Shown one piece after another: positions 1-10,976 of a stretch of DNA of 64,000 nucleotides. The translations under genes and the position numbers were made by a program. Location: assembly GCA_009667805.1 (NCBI GenBank), contig CM019067.1, positions 64,898,637-64,962,636 of the forward strand, written 5' to 3'. Every line of letters starts with the position of its first letter. Position 1 is the first letter of the stretch. This DNA is from Leptobrachium leishanense. Taxonomy: Eukaryota > Chordata > Amphibia > Anura > Megophryidae. Below the pieces are notes generated by a model that saw only the letters and a program-made list of their open reading frames with translations, was not told where the DNA came from and did no database searches.

Positions 1-295
1 GCCGTCCACCTAACCCAGAAACAAAACACTCGACCCACCCAATAACCCACCTCATCTCTCTCTGAATTAACATCTCATCCCTGCAGTACTCCCCTCCTGG
101 TTCTCACCCTTCTCTCATCTAGATTGTAGGTTCCCCCAGGAATAGAGTCTTCAATTCCTCATGTATCTGTTGGTGAAATATTGACTTGCTTTTTGTTGTA
201 TTGTAGAATTGTATTGTCTTTACACTTCGTACCTTTGTACCTTTGTACAGCGCTGTGGAATGTGTTGGCTCTAAACAAATAACATAATAATAATA
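1..295 (+). mobile_element. L2-type LINE 3' tail (family L2a)
   Basis: The segment runs through a motif reading like ATTGTAGGTTCCCCCAGGAA and ends in a TTGTACAGCGCTGTGGAATG stretch followed by AATAATAATA repeats. This is the usual layout of an amphibian L2-clade LINE 3' untranslated region ending in a short tandem repeat. Related tails lie at 18885-19185 and 46255-46930 on this strand and at 53805-53960 on the other. The 5' side is cut by the window edge and no reading frame remains here. Confidence 0.6.
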
Positions 296-993
296 GTCAT
301 CATATCCCCTCCACTGTTTCCAATAAAAGCACTATGAGCCGAGCTGGTAAAATAAACAATAAAGTAAGCAATATATATTTCATTTTATGTTTTTCGATTT
401 TTATGGTAAAGTGTCCTTCATAGTCGTAAAGTACACACAAACGTATATGATTTCTATAATATAAAGGGAATGCTGTGGCTGAGATCATCCACTAGATGGA
501 GCTTAAAGATTACCCAACTCTGTCATGTTTTGTGTAGGAGTATGTACACGAAGCAAAGTGTGGGATGAATGGAACAATAGCGCTTGGTTCGTTTTCCCAT
601 GTCTTGCGGAGAGGAACACAATGACAGGAAAGAAGTTAAAGCTACACAAAGCACAGATTAAGCATCATGTACGGGTTTATATAGAATAGCAGATAGCAAG
701 CATTTCCTCTGATGCTTCTCCTAAACAGAAATGCGTAAGGATTCGATTTATTTATAGAAAATACATTGAACGCACGACCAGAGGAAACGGGAATATTAAT
801 AATTCTTCTTTCTGCCGTTTCCTCTCATATGAAAGTTCAATGGGAGGACGTTGGAATCTAAACGTAATCTCGCACACAATGCCTGGACGTCACAACGCAG
901 CGATGAAGAGTCTTAGATTCTTCAAAATAAGAAACAGCAAATTCTTGTCAAAAGTATTAAAGTGTTTCCTGAAGACACTGAAAAAATGACATA
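296..993. other. No recognised feature
   Basis: About 700 bases of AT-rich sequence. Short open frames occur on the minus strand but none has a recognisable domain or repeat family. I see nothing to annotate apart from the ATA at 991-993, which is the left target duplication of the next element. Confidence 0.5.
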
Positions 994-1917
994 CAGGGTT
1001 ATTCACAGAGCACCGAAATGCCACTGACATTTCGCTGCTCTGTTCCCCACACTTCGGGGAATCAAATGTCTTGAATTCTGCATTCACCGCAGGGTCCCTG
1101 GAGTGTGGGGAAAGTCGCTGAAATTATCAGATCCGATAATTTCGGCGAGCATGTGCCATTTTTTTTTTTTTAAATTATCGGATCCTATTCGATTCGATAC
1201 ATTATCGGCTCGGATCTGGTCATTTAAACGGCCGCAAACACGCAGCCCGTCGCCGCCAACCCGCCAGACAACCGCTGCAAACCTGCCAGAGGGTGCCCAA
1301 ATGCAGCCACCGAGCCGCCGGACACAGTGCCGTGTTGCCGACCAGCTACAGAAGAAACCCATCAAACCGCCGGACGGGTAAAATAATAATAAAAAAAATA
1401 CGATTGAAACGGTCAAAGTTTAAACGCTGTTTGCAAAAAAACTAGTGAACGAAGATGCCTGGAAATTACATATAAGATCCTATGAATGATAATAAAAAGG
1501 GCTGTTACAGAAAAAATAAAAATGCTATTAAAAAAAAAACAGAAAAATACCGAAAAATGCCTAAAAGATCCTAAACAAAAAAATAAAGAGACTTTTTACT
1601 GCAGATTAAAATAATAGACGGTTTATTAGATATTGAATTAAAACGGGAATATTTAACTTTGAAGTCTATAGGATTCGCCTGAATAAACCTGATGAATGAA
1701 TCCACCGAACAGCAGGGCACTTTGGCAACTTTTCTCTGCTGTCTGGTGTTCGCTGAATAAATTAACCATTGCTTCTCTATGGGGATTTCACTGCTCTCAA
1801 ACAGGCACCATACTTGCTGGCAATTCGCCAAAATTTGGCGAACTGCCTGCTTCCTATGGGGAAATTTACGGTTTGGTGGCATTTCAGGGCCAGATCGTCT
1901 CTCTGTGAATAACCCTG
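994..1917 (-). mobile_element. CAGGG-long transposon, copy A (variant subfamily)
   Basis: The ends are a perfect 17-bp inverted repeat CAGGGTTATTCACAGAG, flanked by the 3-bp direct repeat ATA (991-993 and 1918-1920). The interior shares with the other long copies the tract around GGGCTGTTACAG (1499-1511), TTTATTAGATATTGAATTAA (1621-1640) and the CGGGAATATTTAAC region, but the subterminal hairpins differ: a GAAATTATCAGATCCGATAATTTC hairpin region at 1120-1145 and a TATCGGATC/GATTCGATA region at 1175-1200. No transposase frame is present, so the copy is non-autonomous. The superfamily is not assigned: the 3-bp duplication and CAGGG end do not match one family cleanly. Confidence 0.8.
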
Positions 1918-1920
1918 ATA

Positions 1921-3254
1921 GTGATATTGGCAAGATTTGGTTGCTGCTCCTAGTTTTAACCCTTAAAGCATTAAGAGTAAGATTGCACTGTCCTCTATAG
2001 TGTTGTTCGTGAAAAGTTACAATAAATTAATGGATGTGCCCTTATGCAGGGCTGGTGCAAGGACTTTTGGGGCATTTACTGCCTTCCTACGCTCTCCCTT
2101 ATAATCTGCTGATATGTGATGTGGTGACTGTGTGCATGTTGGGCAAATTTGTGTGTGTGTGTAGGGTTGTCTTGTGTGTCGTGGGAGTAATTGTGGCTGC
2201 GTGAGAATGGAATGTGAGTCCTCTAAGACATTTGTTGTGTTCCAAGGGTCCTTATTTCCCCATTTCTTCTGGGATATCTTTTAGACTTTAGAGGTGACTC
2301 TGCAGGATTGTTCTGATACTTTTGAGAAAAAAAAAACAAAAAACATCCTGGATTCTTTTATCCCGGATCATTGAGGTATTTGATTAGTCAATAAAACAAG
2401 GCTTCCCTTACAGCAAGTTAAAGTATACATACTATTTATTGACCTAATTTATTCAGGTTCAGTATTTATATTCGAGTAGTAATAACCAGTTCCTGCAGCA
2501 AAAGACAACATGGTGACGATGGAACTGTCTGGTGATTTTCAACAGTTGGCTACAGTGTCAGGAAGGCCAGCTAACATGTTGGGATGGGTGGCTCCTCTGG
2601 GTCCTCCTATAGATGCCATTGGCTGTGGGAAAGCTACCGTGAAACAAACCCTGATACTCGGCAAAAGAGGCTGATACTAGCCAAATTTCTCACCCTTGGC
2701 ATGAGTGTAATCATTTCAGGCAGGGCTGCCACAAGTAATCTTCGGTCTCCATACTGAACCAACAGTCTGGACATAATCCCTCTTGCACTTAGTGAAAGTA
2801 GACGTAGTGAATGGGAACATCAAAAGGGTCAAAAACTTGGCCCCACTGATCCATTATTTTATAGAATTTTAGGGCAAGTCAAACTATTCATTAAACTCTG
2901 GCAGTTGCCTATCTAAGCCATCTTAATAGTCTAAAGTTAAGAATTTCTTCATGTCTCCATTTCTTAACTAGAACAATTTGACTTTCTTGAAAATTACAAC
3001 AGTTGTCAAACATTGTCCACCTGTTAACGAGATGGCACTTTTGTGTGTGTACAGAGCGCCACTGGTCCGGAATCAGTAAAATCCGGACTGGTCTGAAACT
3101 CCATTTTTTTGGAGTCTTTTGTTTTTAGAATTCTGGGTAAGGGGTGCCTGACTTTAATTTAATAAAAATATGCAACTCTTAGGAAGAAGCAAACTGGTAG
3201 CAGAACACAAGCTTTGCATCAAGTATTATATTACCGTGGCATATGCAGCACATT
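1921..3254. other. Unassigned sequence with one hAT-like end
   Basis: At about 2047 the sequence CAGGGCTGGTGCAAGG resembles a hAT terminal repeat, but I could not find its partner end with an 8-bp duplication. The remainder (2100-3250) has a short GT run near 2150, an A-rich run near 2325 and a small hairpin near 3070-3100 (CCGGA...TCCGG). No coding or RNA gene is recognised. Confidence 0.4.
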
Positions 3255-3256
3255 TA

Positions 3257-3807
3257 CCGTAGATGCTCGAGTATAGCGCGACCCGAATATAACGCGATGG
3301 ATAGAGATTTATTATGGAAATGAGAGAATACTCAAGACTCGAATATAACGCGAGGAACAAAATGTTACTGTACCGGTAAACAATTAAAATCCTTCCAGGT
3401 TCTCTTAACACAGTCAGGCTCCCCCTCAGGCCAGGGTGTTCTGCTCTAGAATGATTGCAGTTGTTACCAAGTATGAAGCCATTGGCCACCCGTCTTCTTT
3501 ACTAGCGATTTAGATGGCTGGCGCAGGCGAGCGAGGTGAATGATTGGCTTAAACCGATTGTGCCCTCTGTCCGTGATGGATCCCACCTCTCCCAAATCCG
3601 GGAGTTCCTGAAGTGTTTGCAAGCATCAGGGAGCCCGTATTCACTTCAGCGAGATTACCGGAACTTCCGGTAGACTTGGGATCCAGAGCAAGGCAATTTT
3701 TATTTTTTATTTTACACGCGATGCAAATGTCTCGAATATAACGCAACCCCTCCAATTTTAAGGTAAATTTTGTCACCAAAATCTAGCGGTATACTCGAGT
3801 ATCTACA
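3257..3807. mobile_element. Tigger/pogo-like MITE, copy 1
   Basis: Inverted termini CCGTAGATGCTCGAGTATA (left) and TATACTCGAGTATCTACA (right) are flanked by TA on both sides (3255-3256 and 3808-3809). The body begins with repeated CGAATATAACGCGA motifs like those of Tigger elements. A second copy of nearly the same length lies at 50367-50916. TA duplication and motif style support Tc1/mariner-pogo assignment; no transposase is present, so it is non-autonomous. Confidence 0.7.
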
Positions 3808-3968
3808 TAATTAGAATATTTCATTTCAGCAATGTATTATCTCCTGCCGTTGTGTGAAATTCTCTCTTTGGTTCACTGAAGTTTAGCATTGTTGCAAGAT
3901 AGGAAACTATCAGGGTTATTCAGAAAAGGTGAAACTCTGGTGAACTTTTGGAGAGGTGAAAATTCTAG

Positions 3969-5247
3969 GGGGTTATTCAGAGAGATCTGAAATGTCGCCG
4001 AAATGTAACCGGACACTGAAATTCAGCGTATGGGGACATTTTGGGGCCATTTGGCTATTCAGAGAACAGGCAATGCCCAAAATTGGGGTGAATTGCCTGC
4101 ACATATGGCGCCTGTTTGATGGCAGTGAAATCCCCCATAGAGAAGCAATGCTTGGTCTATTCAGAGAATACAAACCAGCAGTGAAAGTTGTCGAAATGCC
4201 CTGATGTTCGGTGGTTTCATTTGGCAGGTTTATTCAGGCGAATCCCATAGGCTTCAATGTTAAAAATATTCCCGTTTTTATCAATATCTAAGGCTAGGGT
4301 CAGACGAACGCATTTTTCACGTCGTCCGTGAAAAAGTTCGGTCGAACGAACGTACGTATTTTCCCCCGGAATACGCGATAGCGGTCATACGATGCGCCTT
4401 TTCGTCCGTGATTTTGTACGGATCATCAATAAAACACTTTTTGAGTCTGGACGTTATGTTGGCCGGACATTAGCAGCGTCTGACGTCTCCTAATCACGCA
4501 CACACGCCGCTATGCGGCCGCAGCGCACTCTGTACGTCAGTAGTAGCGGTTTGACGTTCTCGAAAAAATGCGTTCGTTGGCCACTTGCGTTGCGCGGACG
4601 AACTTTCGTGCGGCCGTTCGTCGTATGTTCCCCGGCATTGGACGTCATTTGCTGCTAGTACGGCCGTGATTTCGTGCGGCTAAACGCACGTTAAAACTGC
4701 GCTAGTCTGACCCTAGCCTAATAAACTGTTTATTATTTTATTCTGCTTTAAAAAGCCTCTTTATTTATAGATTTTTTAGGATCTTTTAGGCATTTTTTCG
4801 GTATTTTTGGCAAAATTCTTTTTCCTTTTTTTTTTTAAATCGTATCTTCTTTTTACTGTAACAGACCTTTTTCTTATCATTCATTGCATCTTATATGTAA
4901 ATTTTCACTCAGTAGTTTATTTGCAAACAGCGTTTAAAATTTGAAACTGTCAAACATATTGTTTTTTCGTTAGCACGTTCGTCTGCCTGTCGGCTTTTTC
5001 CGGCGGCTGCTCTACACTGTGATCGGCAGCTCATCGGGTTTTTCTGGCATGTTTGGCTTGGTTTCTGGGGGTTTCCGGTGAGTGTTCTGCGGGTTTGCGG
5101 TGAGTTTTCCCTGCACTACGCGGGCCCTGCAGTACTCGCTGAATACATCGCTGGATCGGCAAACTAGATTCGCCAAATCGCCGTGAAGTAGGGAACAAAA
5201 GGTCAACCAACATGCAATGACTTTTCGGATCTCTCTGAATAACCCTG
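3969..5247 (+). mobile_element. CAGGG-long transposon, copy B, holding a MITE
   Basis: It is flanked by TAG on both sides (3966-3968 and 5248-5250) and ends TCTCTCTGAATAACCCTG. The left tip is mutated from CAGGG to a G run. Removing the MITE at 4292-4718 leaves about 850 bases. The interior includes the GGCAATTCACC-like pairs, the TTTATTATTTTATTCTGC tract and the tail GACTTTTCGGATCTCTC. No coding frame is seen. Confidence 0.8.
4292..4718 (+). mobile_element. GGCTAGGG MITE a (Harbinger-like)
   Basis: A 427-bp element with inverted ends GGCTAGGGTCAGACGAACGC and the matching CTAGTCTGACCCTAGCC, flanked by TAA on both sides (4289-4291 and 4719-4721). A 3-bp TWA duplication and GG start are typical of PIF/Harbinger elements; the superfamily call is an inference because no transposase is present. 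The interior is unusually CpG-rich for this AT-rich window and contains many short self-complementary ACGTCC/GGACGT and CGTTCGAACG blocks. Confidence 0.75.
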
Positions 5248-5371
5248 TAGGTCAACATAGCTGATTTGGAAAGGGAGATAAATGGGAGAATTATTCTGGT
5301 TTGGCTATTTTGATCTAGAATTTTCACTTTTCCAAGTTCTCCAGAGTTTTACCTTTCTTTGAATAACCCTG

Positions 5372-6189
5372 TTTGTAAGTATAGCCTAAAGTATAGTTGG
5401 CTAGTAAGCTCACCGTGCCAGTTTAAAAATGTGACACCCATCACCTGCAGCATGAGCCATATCACTTTACCTCCCTTCCTCAAGCTGTGAAGCTGAAACC
5501 TTGCTGTGGCTGTCATATTTCCAATAAATCTGTCACATGAAAAGGAGGTAGCATGCACAGTCCATCGCTTTGATTTAAAGATAGATTTATAGAACTTGCT
5601 TTACTTAACACGGGACTTCAACGGCACCATCAGGTACTGATATCGAGTTAGCTCGATCTGCAGCTCTGAAGGGACAAAAGCAAATGAAATTGGTTTGATT
5701 TTGGGCTGCAGAAGGTGCCCCCAAATTTTTAGCATTGTGGGCATGATGCCCAAGGTGCTTAAACTGTTTGATATCGGCTGCAGAATGCCCTGACATATCG
5801 GGGTTTTCAGCAGCCAATGGAGGGAACCACGAGCTGCAGCTCTATCTGCTGTAACTCTGTTTGGCCAGTAGATGGCACCATCTGCCTGCCAAATAGGTTA
5901 TTACAGTAAAGAATACACTGGGAATATGCCCAAATATTTCTTACTGTATAATTAATTAAAAATTATTTAAAAAAAACAAAACATTGGTTCCTGACCATGT
6001 TTTTTTTGGAAGATCACTTGGTAGTGAAGGGATTAACCATACAGGATGTTCTGCTCTGCATTGAAGGCACTCAATTTACTTTCCGTCGATCACCTACAGA
6101 ATACATTAAATGCAGAAAGTAAAAAACAATAATCACACTTATGATGCTCTTCTGAACTGCATGCACCCCACTCTCATTGCCAATATATA
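5372..6189. other. No gene recognised
   Basis: Single-copy-looking sequence. It contains CTGCAG-centred near-palindromes between 5650 and 5850 and a CCATCTGCC motif near 5880, but no repeat ends, no RNA gene and no convincing coding frame. Confidence 0.4.
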
Positions 6190-6372
6190 CAGGGTTATTC
6201 AGAGAGAGGTGAAAACCAGGAGAATGACTGGAGAAGGGAAAATTCTAAGTCAAAATAGCCAAACCAGAAAAATTCTCCCATTTTTCTCACTTTCCAAATC
6301 GGCTATTTGGTCTAGATTGTTCTCTTTCGCCTGCCAATTCTCCTGGTTTTCACCTCTCTCTGAGTAACCCTG
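6190..6372 (+). mobile_element. CAGGG-short MITE S2
   Basis: A complete 183-bp copy with ends CAGGGTTATTCAGAGAGAGG and CCTCTCTCTGAGTAACCCTG. The two halves are largely self-complementary (CCAGGAGAAT...ATTCTCCTGG; AAAATAGCCAA...GCTATTTGG), so a single strand could fold along its whole length. Flanks are ATA and ACA, consistent with a 3-bp duplication that has since mutated. Confidence 0.8.
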
Positions 6373-6773
6373 ACAGTATTCTGCACTCTTGAATAGCTTA
6401 CATATCACCGTTTTTAATTTCTTCTTAATAATATCGCTCCTTCGTGTTTAGGGATTCTTACAAGCAATAAAGTCATGGTACATTCCAAGTGCTTAGGGGA
6501 TCTACTGTTAGTCCCTGGATTCAATTTCATCCAAATCCCAAGAAATATGACTTCACATTCCTGGAATAATTATTAGGATTATTCTTGCCTGATGGGGATG
6601 TCCTCTCTTCATGCAACTTGCCTGCTCGCTGATATTAGAAGATTATGAAAAAGAAGAAATGTTGTTCATGTTGAAGATGGATTGAGACATTAACCCTTCA
6701 CTACCAAGCACCATTTGTTGGCAATATTATCATAAGCTTTATAGAAGACACGGGATACGTATTTAACATTAAG
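6373..6773. other. No gene recognised
   Basis: About 400 bases between transposons with no repeat terminus, structural RNA or coding signal that I can support. The outer MITE at 6774 begins immediately after a TAA. Confidence 0.4.
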
Positions 6774-7627
6774 GCTAAGGTCAGACGAAAGCAGTTTTAA
6801 CGTGCATTTAGGCTAGGGTCAGACTGAGGCAGTGCGAACGCGCGTGCAGCCGCACTTAATCACGGCCGCACTAGCAGCAGATGCCAGGCAATGACGGCCA
6901 ATATACGAAGTACGGTCGCACAAAAGTCCGGCTGCGCAACGCAAGTGGAAAATGAACGCATTTTTTCGAGAACGTGAAACCGCAGGTACTGACGTACAGA
7001 GTGCGCTGCGTCCGCTAGCGGCGTGTGTGCGTGATTAGGAGACGTCAGACGCTGCTAATGTCCGGCCAACATAACGTCCAGACACAAAAAGTGTTTTATT
7101 GATGATCCGTACAAAATCACGGACGAAAATGCGCATAGTATGACCACTATCACGTATTCTGTGAAAAAATGCGTCCATTCGTTCGAACGCACTTTTTCAC
7201 AGACAACATAAAAATGCGTTCGTCTGACCCTAGCCTTAGCCGCACGAAATCACGGCCGTGCTAGCAGCAAATGACGTCCAATGCCGGGGAACATACGACG
7301 AACGGCCGCACGAAAGTTCGTCCGTGCAACGCAAGTGGCAAACGAACGCATTTTTTCGAGAACGTCAAACCGCTACTACTGACGTACAGAGTGCGCTGCG
7401 GCCGCATAGCGGCGTGTTTGCGTGATTAGGAGACATCAGACGCTGCACACGTTCTGCCAACATAACGTCCAGACGCAAAAAGTGTTTTATTGATGATCCG
7501 TACAAAATCACGGACGAAAATGCGCATGGTATGACCGCTATCGCGTATTCAGTGAAAAGAATACGTCCATTCGTTCGAACGCACTTTTCACGGACAACGT
7601 GAAAAATGCATTCGTCTGACCCTATCC
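6774..7627 (-). mobile_element. GGCTAGGG MITE b, outer copy
   Basis: The left end (6774-6811, GGCTAAGGTCAGACGAAAGC) and the right part (7236-7627, ending TCTGACCCTATCC) belong to one MITE split by a second copy of the same family. The flanks TAA and TTA are not an exact direct repeat. The interrupted interior matches MITE a in reverse orientation. Confidence 0.75.
6812..7235 (-). mobile_element. GGCTAGGG MITE b, inner copy
   Basis: A 424-bp copy inserted in another member of its own family. Ends are GGCTAGGGTCAGACTGAGG and CGTCTGACCCTAGCC, and the 3-bp direct repeat TTA is intact (6809-6811 and 7236-7238). Self-insertion shows the family was transposing after the outer copy was already fixed at this position. 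Confidence 0.85.
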
Positions 7628-7878
7628 TTAGGTATAATTTAAAATCACAATTGTGCCTAAATGATGTCAGTCCGAGAGAATTAAAACATACAATAATATA
7701 AACAATAATGTAGATAGTGTAAATTTAAAGTTTTTATGTATTGGTTTATCCTTTACACCAGAGTATAGAAGTAGTAGTGATACTTTTTTTATTGGACTAA
7801 CGTTACATTTAAAAGATATGACTTTCGAGCATATACCTCTCTTCTTTACGTCTAGAAGCTATAGTGAGCAAAATCTGA

Positions 7879-8059
7879 CAGGGCTATTCAAAGGGAGGTG
7901 AAAACTTTGAGAATGACTGGAGAATGGAAAATTCTAGGTCAAAATAGTCAAACCGGAAACATTCTCCCATTTATCTCACTTTCCAAATTGGCTATTTGGT
8001 CTAGATTGTTCATTCTCCTTCCAATTCTCAAGGTTTTCACCTCTCTCTGAATAGCCCTG
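7879..8059 (+). mobile_element. CAGGG-short MITE S3
   Basis: A 181-bp copy ending CAGGGCTATTCAAAGGGAGG and CTCTCTCTGAATAGCCCTG. Both tips carry the paired change GGGTT to GGGCT, so the inverted repeat is preserved. The interior has the shared GTCAAAATAG and CTATTTGGTCTAG blocks. Confidence 0.8.
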
Positions 8060-8174
8060 ATAGAATTGAAAACTAAAAAACATTGCATATGTGCAGGGCC
8101 GGAATAACATAGGACAGATGGAGCAGAAGCTCCAGGCCAATGCCTCAGAATAGGCCCAGAGAAAAGATAACTAT

Positions 8175-9041
8175 CAGGGTAATTCAAAGAGATCCGAATT
8201 GCTTGTGAAAGGTTACCTTTGTTGGCCATTTGTCTATCCAGAGAGCAGGCAATTCGGCAAATCCTGGCGAATTGCCTGCACATACGGTGCCTGTTCGGTG
8301 CCTGTTCGAGGGCAGTGAAATCCCCATGAAAAAGCACTGCTTCGGCTATTCAGAGAACACAAACCAGCAGTGAAAGGTTCCCCTAATGCCCTGCCATTCG
8401 GTGGTTTCATGCGGCAAGTTTATTCAGGAGAATCCCATAGGCTTCAATGTTAAAAATATTCCCGTTTTAATTCAATATCTAATAAACCGTTCATTATAAA
8501 ATTCTGCAGTAAAGAGTCTCTTTATTTATAGATTTTTTAGGATATTTTAAGCATTTTTTTGTTTTTTTTAAAAAGTCCGATTTTTTTTCTTTTTAAGTTT
8601 ACTTATTTTTTCTGTAACAGCCCTTTTTATTATCATTCCCTGGACCTCATATGCAAATTTCAGACATTTTCACTCAGTAGTTTCTTTGCAAACAGTGCTT
8701 CACTTTTCAATCATTCAAGCAAACTGTTTGCTAATTTATTCTGTCTCTTCTGCGGTCTCGGCTTTTTCCGGAGGCTGCGATCGGCTCCTGTTCGGGTTTT
8801 TCTGTGGTTTTCGGCAGGTTAATCCTGATGTTTTTGCAGGTTTTTGGTGTGCATTCGCCGGGTTTTGCGGTTAGTTTTTGTCGGGTTTGCGGTGGCCTTT
8901 CCCTGCAATTCGGGGACCCTGTGGTGTTTGCTGAATACACCGCAGGGTCACCGAAATGGGATCGGCAAAAGGAACCAAATTGAGGAGAACGAAAAGTCAC
9001 CGAACGTGCGGTGACTTTTAGAATCTCTTTGAATTACCCTG
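8175..9041 (+). mobile_element. CAGGG-long transposon, copy C
   Basis: An 867-bp copy starting CAGGGTAATTCAAAGAGATC and ending TCTCTTTGAATTACCCTG; the T-to-A change at both tips is compensatory, keeping the inverted repeat. The first hairpin of the family is partly deleted here (GAAAGGTTACCTTTG remains). The flanks TAT and ATT do not give an exact 3-bp repeat. No coding frame is present. Confidence 0.8.
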
Positions 9042-9631
9042 ATTGTCTGCATTTGGACCCCTGTATTTTCAACTCCATAGCAGTTACAGGGCGAGTTGAA
9101 GTATCACTGGAAAGGCCAGAGCATGATATCAAACATGATTTAATTAAAATCAATAAAATAATAAATATTTTCTGTTTTCTTTTTCTTTCCAAGAATAATT
9201 ATTTTTCTATTTTCAATTCTAAAGAAAACAGTGATGCTGCTCTAACTAACTATCACATTTCTCATGTCACAAACAAGTGTGGAGTTGATGCGTGATGGTA
9301 CAATCCATTGTTACAAATTGTTATATCAAAAAACTAAACCGTTGCACTGCAGTGAAGAGCACTGTGGGGAATTTTGGACTCCTGTGTCACTAATCTTTAC
9401 ACCTCACAAGGTCAATTGAGGTGTCATTGGACAGGGCAGAGTCTGGCCTTGGCATTAATACCAAACCTGACCATGTAAAATCTAAAAGAAAAGAAAACAA
9501 TTTTTATTTATTTATTTTTAGTTCCAAAGCGATGGCATTGTCCATTTGTCACGTATAAAATGAGCAATACCGCTGCCATTACTTACCTTCTCATTTCCCA
9601 TGCTGGGAGCAAGGTCAGTGTTTTATACATA

Positions 9632-10532
9632 CAGGGTTATCCAAAGAGATTCGAAAAGTCACCGCACGTTCGGTGACTTTTCGTTCTCTTCAATTCGGTT
9701 CCTTTTGCCGATCCCATTTCGGTGACCCTGCGGTGTATTCAGCAAAGAGCACAGGGTCCCCGAATTGCAGGGAAAAGCTGCCGAAAACCTGACGAACACT
9801 AACCGAATGCATGCTGAAAACAAGCAAAAACATCTGGATTAACCTTCGAAAAAGCCGAACAGGAGCCGAACAGGAGCCGAATCACACAGAGCCGAAGCAG
9901 CTGTGACGTAGAGGAGGCAGTGAATAAATTAGAAAAACCATTTGTATGAATCTGGGAAAAAGAAACGCTGTTTGCAAAGAAACTACTGAGCGAAAATGTC
10001 TGAAATTTTCACAGGAGGTCCAGGGAACGATCATAAAGAGGGCTGTTACAAAAAAAATAAGTTAACTGAAAAAAAAAAAAAAAAAAAATCGGACTTTTTA
10101 AAAAAAATAAAAAAAATCTGAAAAATGCTTAAAGTATCCTAAAAAATCTATAAATACAGAGACTTTTTGCTGCAGAATTTTATAATGAACGGTTTATTAG
10201 ATATTGAATTAAAACGGGAATATTTTTAACATTGAAGTCTATGGGATTCTCCTGAATAAATTTGCCGAATGAAACCACCGAATGGCAGGACATTAGGGGA
10301 ACCTTTCACTGCTGGTTTGTGTTCTCTGAATAGCCGAAGCAGTGCATTTTCATGGGGATTTCACTGCCCTCGAACAGGCACCGAACAGGCACCGTATGTT
10401 CAGGCAATTCGCCAGGATTTGGCGAATTGCCTGCTCTCTGGATAGCCGAATGGCCAGGAAAGGTAACCGAACGCTGATTTTCAGCATTCGGTTACCTTTC
10501 TCAAGCAATTCGGATCTCTTTGGATAACCCTG
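9632..10532 (-). mobile_element. CAGGG-long transposon, copy D
   Basis: A 901-bp copy with ends CAGGGTTATCCAAAGAGAT and ATCTCTTTGGATAACCCTG and intact ATA duplications (9629-9631 and 10533-10535). In order it shows the hairpins CGAAAAGTCACCG...CGGTGACTTTTCG at 9650-9683, the ACCCTG...CAGGGT pair near 9724-9754, GGCAATTCGCC...GGCGAATTGCC near 10400-10431 and GAAAGGTAACCGAACGC-type pairing near 10455-10500. The TTATCC variant in both tips also marks copy E, so D and E form a subfamily. Confidence 0.85.
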
Positions 10533-10976
10533 ATAGTCATATTATCCGTAAAAAAACACAAGAGAAATATTTCATTTTTTTTTCATTTTTCTGGTTAAAA
10601 TTGTATATTTTCTTAGAAAAATGCAGTAACAGGTTCCCATTTCACATTTTTTAAACAGGAATGCCCTATAGAATATATAATCACAAAGGTTTGGATGATA
10701 AAATGGGAAAAAAATTGTTTACGCTCTTTAAGGCTAGGGTCAGACGAACGCATTTTCCACGTTGTCCGTGAAAAAGTGCGTTAGAACGAATGGACGTATT
10801 TTTCCCCGGAATACGCGATAGCGGTCATACGATGCGCATTTTTCATCCGTGATTTTGTACGGATCATCAATAAAACACTTTTTGTGTCTGGACGTTATGT
10901 TAGCCGGACATTAGCAGTGTCTGACGTCTCCCAATCACACACACATGCCTCTAGCGGACGCAGCGCACTCTGTACG

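Larger units (their letters stand above)
3911..5371 (+). mobile_element. CAGGG-short MITE S1, split by a long element
   Basis: The left part (3911-3968) begins CAGGGTTATTCAGAAAAGG and runs to AATTCTAG; the right part (5248-5371) resumes at GTCAACATAGC and ends GAATAACCCTG. Joined, the two parts have the ~180-bp form of the CAGGG-short family. The interruption is CAGGG-long copy B, whose target duplication TAG falls inside this element. The outer flanks are TAT and TTT, so the outer duplication has decayed or was never exact. Confidence 0.75.

Noticed and set aside
9042..9631. Possible hAT transposase exon inside the outer hAT element
   Set aside because: The only frame (94 codons) is low-complexity and AT-driven, with no hAT dimerisation or catalytic motif.
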